A DNA stretch of 46,639 nucleotides from Deltaproteobacteria bacterium (GCA_031276635.1 JAISMU010000104.1:1-46639), one strand, 5' to 3'; shown: positions 36,620 through 45,563, numbered from the stretch's first letter. Numbers and translations are program-made. Notes: generated from the sequence alone by a model not told the origin.

Positions 36620-38884
36620 ATGGTAAAAGGAGAGATCGTGCCTCCGTTAGTAGATCATTTTAATTCTCCCGACAGACCCAAAAAGTCTTTTTTCGGCAAC
36701 ATTTACCGGGACAAAGAGGAAATTCCTTTGGGCATGACCACTCCTCCCATCTTGTTTGAGGACATTTCTTGGCTGAGGCGTTGTACAGCCATCTATCTCA
36801 AAAGGTCTTTTGAGGCTCTTGGCTTCATAGGGTTTCATGGCCTCAGGGCGGCTTTCTATTGCCTTGACAAAGAGATTATTGATGAAATCGTCCTCGGGTT
36901 GGAGAGTGACTCCAAAAAGCGTCGCCGTGTAGGCCCAATAAATTGGTCCGAGGATGACGCCACTGTTAATTTTTACTTAGGCTTATCGAAGCGACCCATG
37001 AGCGTCAGGCTGAGGTTTGGCCAAGAGTTTCTGTCGGTTATTGACGTTTTCGTCAAGGAGATGGCCAATTCATCTTCCTGCGCCTCAGTTGAGTCGCGCC
37101 TTAAGGTCATGGAAGAGACTATGGGATTTTCGCGGAGTGAGAGTGAGTTGTTACGATTATTGATCTGTCTGGACAACGCGGAAACGTTGAAAGATTACTT
37201 TATCCAAGTTCTTTCAGTCTTCAGTTTTAATCAGAGGCCAATTTTAGAAAAAATTCTTGAAAAAACCAAGGAAGAGATTTCTTCGGCCATGAACGGAATA
37301 CTCAACGAGTTGGCTCTCATTGACTCCAGACCAATGCATGAGACCAGTCTCCATCCTTCATTCTATAATATTTTGAATTTTCCCAACGGTGATTATCTTC
37401 GAGACAGTTTCAAGTCTATGGAATCCCCTCGCCTAGGGATCAGGGATTTTTTTGTGAATGATTTGACGGTTGAGATGATCTCTGGTCTCCTCTCGACCGA
37501 ATCAAATTCTCCAACCCATATTCTACTTTACGGGCCAGCTGGAGTCGGAAAAACTCAGTTCGCTAGGACCCTCGCCATGAAATCGGGCCTTTCGGCTTAC
37601 GAAGTCATCCCGGATGATTCGCCATCTGGTTATCGGAGACATTTAGTCATGGCCGATAGTTTCGCCCGCAAGCGGCAAAACTGTTTACTTATCGTTGATG
37701 AGGCCGATGGTCTTTTGGGCGGGGATGGCTTTTGGGCCGACTACGAGGAAAAGGAAGGCTCCAAGAGTTTTTTAGACTATTTTATGGAAAAACCAGGCTC
37801 CCGTTGTCTCTGGATCGCCAATGAGGTGGACGGTCTGCCTGAGTCGGTTATGCGTCGTTTTGCCTTTTCTCTGGCCTTTCCTCGGATGGGGCATAAAGCG
37901 AGAAGGAAGGTCTGGTTGACCGTTCGGAAAGATCTGGCGGGCCTGGGCTCTGATCTTCTGTCGGACCAGACTTTGGAGAAATTGGCTCGGGAAGAAGATC
38001 TCTCTCCAGCCATTATCGCCCAGGCTTTCCAGAAAAGCTTGGAGGCAGGGGCGGACTCTGAAGAAAAGTTGATCGCTTATATGAGGCGGCAGTTACGGGC
38101 TCACCAGGAGCTGTCCGGGATTCCGTCGAGCTCGTTTCGGGTAGCCGCCGGATATTGCCCGGCGGCGGTGACCTCCACACCCTCGCTCGCGGAGCTTAAG
38201 CGGATTCTGGAAGCCTGGAAAAAAGGTTCCCACGATAGCCTTGATGGCCAGACGGGCCTTGGGTTTCTTTTCCACGGACCCCAAGGCGTGGGCAAGAAAG
38301 CTCTCGCGCTTAATCTGGCCGAGGAGCTGGATCTTGAGATCATTCGCGTTCGGCCATTTGACCTTATGTCCAACAAACGCGAATTTTCGGAATACGTCTT
38401 TTCCTATTTTTTGGAGAGGGCCGTGGCTCTCCGAGGCATTTTGCTTTTTGAGAAAATTGACTACTTTTGGGAGGATGAGCGCGGTCAGGGGGAAAATAAT
38501 GAAAAGCTGTTTTTTGAGGTGATTTTGAACCGTCTCGATAGGTTCGCGGGAGTTTTTATCGCCACCAGTGGGCGGTCCCAAGTTACAAATATTTCATTTC
38601 CCTCTCCCTTTACTCTTGAAGTGGAGTTCGGCGGCCTCAAGGCTACCGGTCGAGAGGAGCTCTTTTCAACCATTCTGCGGCCCCTCTCCAAAAGGTCCTT
38701 GACCGCGGCGGAAAGAGAGCGGCTTTTGGCTATCCCGAGCTTGGTCCCCGCTGATTTTGTCGCCACGGCGACAAAGGCCAGATGGCGAGGACCGGAGAGC
38801 TCTGACAATTTTTCGCTTCTGGAGGCCATGTCTCTTGAGGCCTCTCATCGGCCAGGGTCAACTGGATCCAAGCCTTCGCTTTGA
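36620..38884 (+). CDS. Tandem AAA+ ATPase B with degenerate second domain
   Basis: A 754-residue paralog of ATPase A (14506-16743). The N-terminal helical region spans about 1-275. D1 is intact: GPAGVGKT (305-312), LLIVDEAD (356-363) and Arg412-Arg413. D2 appears dead: GPQGVGKK (553-560) has Lys instead of Ser/Thr, Walker B is LLFEK (608-612) without the Asp-Glu pair, the SPYVGESE segment is lost, sensor TTN has become TSG (649-651), and the finger arginines are gone. The substrate is unknown. The start could be ATG 36620 or GTG 36638; the latter has AAAAGGAG 5 nt upstream, while TATAAT overlaps the ATG. Two tandem unknown genes follow at 39049 and 39791, probably cotranscribed. Confidence 0.82.
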   Translation: MVKGEIVPPLVDHFNSPDRPKKSFFGNIYRDKEEIPLGMTTPPILFEDISWLRRCTAIYLKRSFEALGFIGFHGLRAAFYCLDKEIIDEIVLGLESDSKKRRRVGPINWSEDDATVNFYLGLSKRPMSVRLRFGQEFLSVIDVFVKEMANSSSCASVESRLKVMEETMGFSRSESELLRLLICLDNAETLKDYFIQVLSVFSFNQRPILEKILEKTKEEISSAMNGILNELALIDSRPMHETSLHPSFYNILNFPNGDYLRDSFKSMESPRLGIRDFFVNDLTVEMISGLLSTESNSPTHILLYGPAGVGKTQFARTLAMKSGLSAYEVIPDDSPSGYRRHLVMADSFARKRQNCLLIVDEADGLLGGDGFWADYEEKEGSKSFLDYFMEKPGSRCLWIANEVDGLPESVMRRFAFSLAFPRMGHKARRKVWLTVRKDLAGLGSDLLSDQTLEKLAREEDLSPAIIAQAFQKSLEAGADSEEKLIAYMRRQLRAHQELSGIPSSSFRVAAGYCPAAVTSTPSLAELKRILEAWKKGSHDSLDGQTGLGFLFHGPQGVGKKALALNLAEELDLEIIRVRPFDLMSNKREFSEYVFSYFLERAVALRGILLFEKIDYFWEDERGQGENNEKLFFEVILNRLDRFAGVFIATSGRSQVTNISFPSPFTLEVEFGGLKATGREELFSTILRPLSKRSLTAAERERLLAIPSLVPADFVATATKARWRGPESSDNFSLLEAMSLEASHRPGSTGSKPSL

Positions 38885-39048
38885 GCCGCTTGAGGCCAGG
38901 CTGGTTAGCCTAAAGAGACCAGAGAGACGCCGATACTTCTGGAAAAAGTCGACGCTAGACCTATTTTACCAGGCCGCGCCTTTTCTTGGCGCGACCGGCC
39001 ATAACCCAAGACGCCATCCGCGTCTAAACTAACTGAGGAGAAAATACG

Positions 39049-39687
39049 ATGAGTTGGAAAAACAACCCCAGGGAAATCCTGGAGCAGGCGCAGCGGGCCC
39101 AGAACACTTTGGCCGAATTCAACCATTGTCTGGGAGTCAGCCTTTACAGCCTCGCGGATTCGCTCAAACTGCGACCCTGGTTTTGGGAGCCAGCGTTGGA
39201 TGAGGTGTCTATCACCGCGACCATACCCGTGACTTTACGGCCGGTTTGGTCTTTGTCTGGAACCGGGCTTCTGCCCCTGTCAAATTTCCGGCAAATTTTC
39301 GCGACGCGCGACCCCCTTTCTGAGCCACCTACCCTGGGAAAAGTGATCCTGGTGGCTCACGTCGCCCTGAATCGGGCTTTGGTAGGTGTTGAGGTTAAGC
39401 CTGATAACCCGGAAGCGGTCTTTCAGTTGGACCCTGGCCCAGCCCTTTTGCGGATCCATCTGTACAAGGTGGTTAAGAACGCCTCTAGAAGATGCGACAC
39501 TCTTGAGTATCTTTGGTATGAGACCGCCGAGTACGGGGAAACGCCTGGTTGGGCTGACTCTGGGGTCAAAGAGATGGCGGTTTGGCGAGGCGATTTCGAT
39601 CTGGCCAGATTTCTGGTTGAGCCAGAAGAGGTAGCCCAGGCGATTCAGGAACGCCTCAGTGAGAATATTCCGAACCCGGTCAATTGA
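39049..39687 (+). CDS. Uncharacterised protein, first of a tandem paralog pair
   Basis: A 212-residue soluble protein that I do not recognise. It starts MSWKNNPREILEQAQRAQN (amphipathic helix), then has LRPWFWEPALDEV, SGTGLLPLS, IFATRDPLS, a hydrophobic VILVAHVALNRAL, DPGPALLRIHLYKV and a conserved VWRGDFDLARFL near the end. About half the positions match the next gene by eye, and the Trp/Phe/Pro-rich WFWEPA and WRGDFDLA segments are preserved. There is no signal peptide or membrane segment. The ATG at 39049 has GAGGAG 8 nt upstream. It lies 164 nt after AAA+ ATPase B; a hairpin (GGCCGCGCC / GGCGCG) in that gap could modulate readthrough. Confidence 0.75.
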   Translation: MSWKNNPREILEQAQRAQNTLAEFNHCLGVSLYSLADSLKLRPWFWEPALDEVSITATIPVTLRPVWSLSGTGLLPLSNFRQIFATRDPLSEPPTLGKVILVAHVALNRALVGVEVKPDNPEAVFQLDPGPALLRIHLYKVVKNASRRCDTLEYLWYETAEYGETPGWADSGVKEMAVWRGDFDLARFLVEPEEVAQAIQERLSENIPNPVN

Positions 39688-39790
39688 CTTTTGTCTTTGA
39701 GGGATTTTCCGACGCGTCCTTTGGCGGTCGCGTCGCCTCAATAATCAGAGGGCTCCTGGAGACGCCCAAAATCAATTAAGGAGAAATCCA

Positions 39791-40429
39791 ATGAGTTTTT
39801 TAAACAATCCCGACCAGGCTCTGGCCGAGGCTCAGAAAGCCCAGAACGTCATAGCTGAGTGTAATTATCTTCTGGCTCAAGGGCTGAAGACCATGGCGGC
39901 CACGCTGGACCTGCAACCATGGTTTTGGGAACCCGCGGTCAATGAGGTGCCCCAAGATGACCTTTTTCCTTTGACTATAAGGCCCGTGGGATTTCTTACC
40001 GGAACTGGCTATCTGCCTCTGTCAGACTCCCGACATATTTTCGCGACTCGCAACCCGCTCGCCGTCTCGCCCAGAGTGGGGGACGCGATTTTGGTCGCGC
40101 ACGCTGTTTTTAACCTGGCCCTGGAGGATCTTGATATGGAGGAGCTCGAGGACTTGGAGGCTGTTTTCCGACTCAAGCCTGGCCCGGCTCTTCTTCGCGT
40201 CCATCTCTATAAGGTAAGCCAGGCCGCCCCAGATTACGCGACGCTTGAGGACCTCTGGAACGATACCGCTGATTACGGGGAAGAGCCTGGTTGGGACCAG
40301 TCCGGGACCGAGGCGATGCGGGTCTGGCGAGGCGATTTCGATTTGGCCGAGTTCCTCTGCGATCCGAAAGTTTTGGCCGAGGCGGTCAAAGGACGCTTGG
40401 CCGAGGAGATCCCGGCGTCTGTTTTGTAA
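39791..40429 (+). CDS. Uncharacterised protein, second of a tandem paralog pair
   Basis: 212 residues, the same length as the preceding gene and clearly its paralog: MSFLNNPDQALAEAQKAQNV, LQPWFWEPAVNEV, TGTGYLPLSDSRHIFATRNP, ILVAHAVFNLALEDL, KPGPALLRVHLYKV and VWRGDFDLAEFL align throughout with one two-residue gap. It is more acidic than its partner. The ATG at 39791 has AAGGAG 7 nt upstream, 103 nt after the first copy. A bidirectional terminator closes the unit. It is probably cytosolic. The function is unknown; association with AAA+ ATPase B (substrate, adaptor or effector) is inferred from position only. Confidence 0.75.
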   Translation: MSFLNNPDQALAEAQKAQNVIAECNYLLAQGLKTMAATLDLQPWFWEPAVNEVPQDDLFPLTIRPVGFLTGTGYLPLSDSRHIFATRNPLAVSPRVGDAILVAHAVFNLALEDLDMEELEDLEAVFRLKPGPALLRVHLYKVSQAAPDYATLEDLWNDTADYGEEPGWDQSGTEAMRVWRGDFDLAEFLCDPKVLAEAVKGRLAEEIPASVL

Positions 40430-40566
40430 TTTTCGCGGAAAAGGCTGTTTGGCGGACCCTCCCCAAGGAGGCGTCCGCTCAAGAACTTGAAAGCTCAGAT
40501 CAGCGGCCTTGGGCGCCAGTCAGAGCTCCGTTAGCGGAATTACGCGCGGGTTTTTCTTAAGAGCGA

Positions 40567-40608
40567 AAAGGCCAGAAACCGCCCCTGGTAACTGGCCTTT
40601 ATTTTATC
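40567..40608. terminator. Bidirectional intrinsic terminator
   Basis: Perfect 9-bp arms AAAGGCCAG (40567-40575) / CTGGCCTTT (40592-40600), followed on the plus strand by ATTTTAT and on the minus strand by TTTTCGC. It lies between the convergent ends of the tandem-paralog unit and the glutamate-synthase-domain gene. Confidence 0.8.
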
Positions 40609-40622
40609 GCTTAACCGGGGAT

Positions 40623-42263
40623 TTAGAATTTTTCCCGCAGAATGTTTTTGGCTGTCTCATCGCCCAGCTCGGTGACAAACGGCAGCCCGGTCTCTTTGGC
40701 CGTCTCCCGGTTGGCGGCGGCGATGTCGTAGCGGTCAATGGCCGAGAGCTTAAATTTTCTAGCCCCGGCCATCAGCTGCTGGAGACCGGCGGAGAGCTTA
40801 TCCAGCATACCCCACATGGCGATGGCCCCGTAGGGGATTTCCTTCATGGCTTTGGCCCCGACCTTTTTCTGGACATCGTAGTAGGCGGCGAAGATCTCCT
40901 CCGCCGTGGAACCGTGGGCGCTGACCGAAGCCGGCAGGCTGTCCCAGTTGCCGTTGACTTTTGCCTTGTTGGCCGGCTTCAAGACTCCCTCAATGTTGGA
41001 GCCCAGGAAGCCCGGGATCATCAAACCCCGGCCCATGCAGATGAGCTTAACGAACGGGGAGCCAAGAGCCAGGCCCTTAAAGATGGAGCTGGACTTGGCG
41101 AAGCCGCCGGCGAAGGAAATGTCCACCACCTTGTGTCCGGCGGCGGCCAGGATGTTGGCGTACTCGTAAGCCTTGGCGTGGAGAAGGATCGAGGGGACTC
41201 CCCAGTGTTCCATCATGTCCCAGGGGCTCATGCCCGTGCCCCCGCCGGCTCCGTCAATGGTGAGCAGATCCAAGCCAGCCTCGGTGGCCAGCCGGAGAGC
41301 CAGAGCCAGGGGCTCCATGCCATAAGCCCCGGTTTTCAGGGAGATGCGCTCGTATCCCAGCCCCCGGAGATACTTGACCTGCTTGAGGAAATTTTCCCGC
41401 ACCTCCCCCCATGAGGAGAGGTTGGTGTAGCCCAGGCGACTGTGGCGGGCGAAACCGTCAATGGAGTGGTTTTTGTAGGCCTCGCGCACCTCGGCCTTGG
41501 AGCAGTCCGGGTCCACCAGGTAGCCGCGGTTTTTGAGGAAGTCGGCGTACTCAATATCCTTGACTTGGATCTCGCCCCCGATGTTTTTGGCTCCCTGGCC
41601 CCATTTCAGCTCAATGATAACCTTATCGCCATATTTTTCAGCGATGTATTCGGCCACCCCGTTTCTGGTGTCCTCAACGTTAAGCTGAACAATGGCCGCC
41701 CCATAACCATCGTGGTAGCGGAGATAGGAGTCCAGTCGGCGATCCATTTCCGGGCTTTTGACAATGCGGGATTTTTTAATCTCCGAAGCCCGGTCAACGC
41801 CAACCACGTTTTCGCCGATGACGATGGGGATACCGCAGATGGCGCAACCGGCGGCCATGGCGTCCCAATACTTGGCGGCGATGAAGGTGGAGCCCAGAGC
41901 CCCGGCCATGTAGGGAGCCCGACACTTGGTTATTTTCTTGGCCCCGAAGCTGGTCTCCAGGGACACTTCCGTGAATAGGGCGTCTCCCTTGGCCGCGGAA
42001 GGAGGAGCCTCATGAGCGCCGTAGCAGGGCCCCATGATTCTGAGGGCGTTGTAGGAAAGCCCGGCCGGGGCGGTGTTCTGGGCCCCGGCCACGGTGGAGC
42101 CGAAGTCCCGGGGGTAAAGAAGCTCCCGGCCTTTGAGGCAGGAGGCCCAAACCTCGCAGCGACCCTGGCAGTCGGAGCGACACAGGGTACAAAGCCCTGA
42201 TTCCGCTGGGTTACCGCGATTGGCGATACCCAAGGCGTCATTGGATTTCTGATAGGTGGTCAT
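40623..42263 (-). CDS. Glutamate synthase FMN-domain protein (GltB central-domain family)
   Basis: A 546-residue flavoprotein with only the FMN-binding (beta/alpha)8 domain of glutamate synthase. Landmarks are SYNALRIMGPCYGAHEAPPS, the ELKWGQGAKNIGGEI substrate region, LLTIDGAGGGTGMSPWDMME and FAGGFAKSSSIFKGLALGSP. An N-terminal cluster of cysteines (Cys25, 28, 32, 36, 42) suggests an iron-sulfur site. The glutaminase domain is absent, and the 3Fe-4S CHxNxCPxG motif after the FMN site is replaced by MGRGLMIPGF. It may use ferredoxin-type electrons or catalyse a different amination or oxidation. The ATG at 42263 has AAGGAG about 11 nt upstream. No small subunit gene is nearby. Confidence 0.85.
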   Translation of the reverse strand: MTTYQKSNDALGIANRGNPAESGLCTLCRSDCQGRCEVWASCLKGRELLYPRDFGSTVAGAQNTAPAGLSYNALRIMGPCYGAHEAPPSAAKGDALFTEVSLETSFGAKKITKCRAPYMAGALGSTFIAAKYWDAMAAGCAICGIPIVIGENVVGVDRASEIKKSRIVKSPEMDRRLDSYLRYHDGYGAAIVQLNVEDTRNGVAEYIAEKYGDKVIIELKWGQGAKNIGGEIQVKDIEYADFLKNRGYLVDPDCSKAEVREAYKNHSIDGFARHSRLGYTNLSSWGEVRENFLKQVKYLRGLGYERISLKTGAYGMEPLALALRLATEAGLDLLTIDGAGGGTGMSPWDMMEHWGVPSILLHAKAYEYANILAAAGHKVVDISFAGGFAKSSSIFKGLALGSPFVKLICMGRGLMIPGFLGSNIEGVLKPANKAKVNGNWDSLPASVSAHGSTAEEIFAAYYDVQKKVGAKAMKEIPYGAIAMWGMLDKLSAGLQQLMAGARKFKLSAIDRYDIAAANRETAKETGLPFVTELGDETAKNILREKF

Positions 42264-43553
42264 GTTGGAAAAATCTCCTTACGCGAAAAAAACCGACCGG
42301 GTAGGCGGCGATATGATGACGGCCTTGGGAGTTCAGGCTGAGGGTGAAAAAACTCTCAGGAAAGCTTTTGGGCCGCGATTTAAGAAATTTTGGGCAAAGC
42401 CGGCGCGCCGTTCCAGGAAGTCAGAGATGGCCAGGAGTTATGGCTGTGTGGTCAAGCCCGAGTGTTAAGAAAAAAAGCATGGGAAAAATTTTACTTCATA
42501 ATGAAACGGGAGGCAATTTATTTCTTTGACAAATTTGACGCTATAGGGTCAAAAATTTGCGGTAAACGCGGGGTTTCGACGTTTTAGAGGGATTTTGTTT
42601 CAGTAAAAATCGACAATTACGTTGGAAAATTGTCTTTCGGTTAAGCTAATATTTTGACAGTGGGGGGAGATTCTGGGGGCGCCGGTTGGTCAGGGGAAAT
42701 TAGATGAGCCAACTAAGGAGAAGACTTTGGACGAGCTCCAAGCCGCCTTGGCCTGGGTTAAGTCTTCTCACCTTGAATGTTTAATTTAGCGCTAAAAATT
42801 AATTTATATATGACTTTGTAATGATTATTTATATTTATATTTATATATAAATAATCATAGATAAAAATTTATAAAAGTTTAATTTATTAGATTTATAATA
42901 CAAAAAGTTATTTTTTGCTTCAGTTATTTTATAGCCACAAAGCATTGATATCCTTCATTACCAAATTATAAATATGTTTTTACTTTTTTAAGTTATGCCT
43001 ATTAACAAATTTACCAATTTTTTGATTGTATTTAGGTTGTTTATATGAACTATCAGGCTTTATTAGCAACTTAAAATCTAAAAAATTTATAATACATTAT
43101 AGTTAATTTATATAAACAAAATATAACCATAAAAAGAAAGACAAATTTTTTATTTTTATGGCCAAAATAGCTTTATTTTGAGTTATTGGGTCGCCAAGTT
43201 TACAAGACAGCTGACCTTAAGGTGGCTTGAAGGAGTTTGGAAGATGGTATAATTACAGACGAGTTGAGTTATGATGAGGCTCACGTTTAAATACGCGAGA
43301 CAGGGAAAATTCTAATGCGGCCAAAAAAAAGGGCTGAGAGAGAAAACGCCTGGTTCTCCAGGCGGCGCGCTCAACTATTTTGGGCGGGCGTCCCCCAAGA
43401 GGCGATTTTCCCTTAACGGCCAGGGTCAGGTTTGTCGCTTAAATAAGTCGTTAATCTAAAAAGATTTAGGTTAGTTATTGGGGATTTTAGTCAGTTGTTC
43501 CAGATTTTTCCGAGTGGTCCCGAAATGACCTGGGCCATGGGAAAGGACGGGTT
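42264..43553. other. Spacer with AT island
   Basis: 1.3 kb without a supported gene. GC-moderate sequence (42264-42770) includes a 7-bp hairpin GACAATT / AATTGTC near 42610-42634. A strong AT island follows (about 42780-43170) with a 14-bp inverted repeat. The region before 43553 is GC-moderate with no identified promoter. Confidence 0.45.
42821..42858. repeat. 14-bp perfect AT inverted repeat
   Basis: ATGATTATTTATAT (42821-42834) and ATATAAATAATCAT (42845-42858) are exact reverse complements with a 10-nt loop, inside an AT island between the glutamate-synthase-domain gene and the repeat-protein gene. Confidence 0.75.
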
Positions 43554-45062
43554 ATGGGCGATTTGAGGTTTGATGACGTGGTCCGTCTTATTGTCAAGAC
43601 CGGGCGGCTGCCAGAGTGTTTCGAGGATTGGGGCCTTTTGGATGATAGCGGCCTGACGATAGCTCACATCGCGGCGCGGGAAGGGTGTTTGCCCTCAGAC
43701 TTTGACCGTTGGAAGCTGGCTGACCAAAGAGGCTGGACCGTAGCTCATGAGGCCGCGCAAAATTGGCGTCTGCCGGTCGATTTTGCCCGCTGGGAAATGG
43801 CGGATAAAAACGGCTGTACCGTGGCCCACGTAGCGGCCTGTAGAGGTCTTTTGCCCGCTGATTTTTCCCAATGGGAATTGACTGATGAAAAAGGCTATAC
43901 CGTGGCCCATTACGTCGCCTTGGGAGGTCGTTTGCCAACGGATTTTTCCCAATGGGAACTGGCTGACAAAGGAGGCTGTACCGTAGCCCATGTCGCCGCT
44001 AAAAATGGTTTTCTCCCCGAGGATTTTGATAATTGGTCTCTGGCTGATGAAAATGGCTGTACCGTGGCCCATGCCGCGGCTAAAAATGGACGCCTCCCCA
44101 AAAACTTCACCCGGTGGGATTTAACCGACAGCTATGGTCGAACGGTGGCTCATGTCGCGGCGATAAACGGACGCCTCCCCAAAACCTTCACCCGGTTGGA
44201 TTTGGCTGACCTTGATGGTCTAACGGTGGCTCATTACTTGGCGGGGGAAGATCGTTTGCCCTCTGATTTTTCCCAATGGGAATTGGCGGGCAACCAAGGC
44301 CAGACTGTGGCCCATTTCGCTGCTGAAAGTGGGTTTCTCCCGGATGGTTTTGACAAGTGGTCTCTGGCTGATAAAAATGGCAGAACCGTGGCCCATGTCG
44401 CGGCGATCCATGGTTATTTGCCAGAGGGTTTTGACAAATGGTCTCTGGTTGATGGAAGAGGCGAGACCGTGGCTCAGGTCGCCGCGAACAGTGGGAGGCT
44501 CCCCAAAAATTTCGCCAAATGGCATTTGGCCGATCACAGCGGTCAGACCATGGCCCACTACGCCGCCAGGCAAGGGCGGTTGCCGGAGAATTTTAGCCAA
44601 TGGGGACTAAAAGGCGGCAATGAGGGCCAGACCGTCGCTCATGCCGCGGCGGAAAATGGGTTTCTGCCTGAGGAATTTGACAGCTGGGAGCTGGTTGATG
44701 AGGAGGGCCGAACGGTGGCCCATGTCGCGGCGGAAAATGGGTTTTTGCCTGAGGGCTTCGACCGCTGGGAATTAGCCGACAAAAAAGGCCGGACCGTGGC
44801 TAGTTACGCCGTCAAGGCGGGCCGTCTGCCGTCCGGCTTTGACCGATGGGATCTGCCAGACGAAAATGGCCGGACCTTGGCTCACGTCGCCGCGGCCCAC
44901 CGGCGCTTGCCGAAAGATTTTGACAGCTGGGACCTGGCTGATGACGAGGGCTGGACCGTCGCGCATGAGGCGGCGAAACATGGTTTTTTGCCAAGAGGTT
45001 TCAGCAAGTGGGATCTGGAGGACAACCGAGGGGTAACTGTCGCGGACGTGGCCAGATACTAA
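43554..45062 (+). CDS. Ankyrin-like 27-residue repeat protein
   Basis: A 502-residue protein made almost entirely of 17 tandem repeats of 27 residues, with partial units at both ends. The consensus is GxTVAHVAAxxGxLPxxFxxWxLADxx. The TVAHVAAxxG half matches the first helix of an ankyrin repeat (TPLHxAAxxG). The second half, LPxxFxxWxLAD, is shorter than the usual 33-residue unit and carries an invariant-looking Trp. One unit carries a single inserted residue (near LKGGNEGQ). There is no signal peptide or membrane segment. The ATG at 43554 follows AAAGGA by about 9 nt. Ankyrin-type proteins in host-associated bacteria often bind host or partner proteins; that role is only a suggestion here. 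Confidence 0.88.
   Translation: MGDLRFDDVVRLIVKTGRLPECFEDWGLLDDSGLTIAHIAAREGCLPSDFDRWKLADQRGWTVAHEAAQNWRLPVDFARWEMADKNGCTVAHVAACRGLLPADFSQWELTDEKGYTVAHYVALGGRLPTDFSQWELADKGGCTVAHVAAKNGFLPEDFDNWSLADENGCTVAHAAAKNGRLPKNFTRWDLTDSYGRTVAHVAAINGRLPKTFTRLDLADLDGLTVAHYLAGEDRLPSDFSQWELAGNQGQTVAHFAAESGFLPDGFDKWSLADKNGRTVAHVAAIHGYLPEGFDKWSLVDGRGETVAQVAANSGRLPKNFAKWHLADHSGQTMAHYAARQGRLPENFSQWGLKGGNEGQTVAHAAAENGFLPEEFDSWELVDEEGRTVAHVAAENGFLPEGFDRWELADKKGRTVASYAVKAGRLPSGFDRWDLPDENGRTLAHVAAAHRRLPKDFDSWDLADDEGWTVAHEAAKHGFLPRGFSKWDLEDNRGVTVADVARY
43650..45029 (+). repeat. 81-bp coding tandem repeat array (17 units)
   Basis: The DNA of the repeat protein is periodic at 81 bp with one 84-bp unit (460 codons for 17 units). 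Units are diverged at the DNA level, so the array is old rather than freshly expanded. Adjacent units near 44090-44200 are more similar to one another, suggesting a more recent local duplication. Confidence 0.8.
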
Positions 45063-45563
45063 AGCTCCCCGCCAAGGCGCCTGAGCCTGGCGCTCTCGTT
45101 TCCGCGCTTGTAACCGCTCACCCACGATAAAGGGGTGGGGTTTGAAATAGCCCTCATGGTTACCATGGTCAGGCTCTTGAATAAAGAGGCTAAAGGTCAA
45201 CGTCAGAACGCTTCCCCAGTTCTGACCTCTTGAAGACTCGTTAGTAGACAAGACGGAACAGGCGCGAAACGGAGAGGGTCACGGCTGATACTCAACAATA
45301 TTCCCGAGGCGACGTTCTTTTAATGAATAACCTGCCCGTTATAGGCTTTTATCGGCGCTTCATTCGCAAGTATTCGTTGTGGACAAAAATAAAAAACCCT
45401 TAACTCCGAGCGATCCGCGACGGGCCAGAAAACGGAGGGAAAAGAAACGGGCCAAGATCTATAAAATGGTCTCGTTCACTATTATTCTGTTGGCCTGCCA
45501 GGCTGAGGACAGCGTTGTTCAACCATTGAGTTTACAGGTTGACCCAGGAAGCGAACTGAGGCC
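45063..45563. other. Spacer with a doubtful small reading frame
   Basis: No firmly supported gene. A GTG-started frame at 45379-45567 is listed separately with low confidence. The rest shows GC-moderate sequence without a T-run terminator after the repeat-protein gene. Confidence 0.4.

Noticed and set aside
43632-45062. 81-bp periodicity read as a possible CRISPR-like array
   Set aside because: The period encodes an uninterrupted 27-residue protein repeat; there are no identical repeats with unique spacers and no cas genes.
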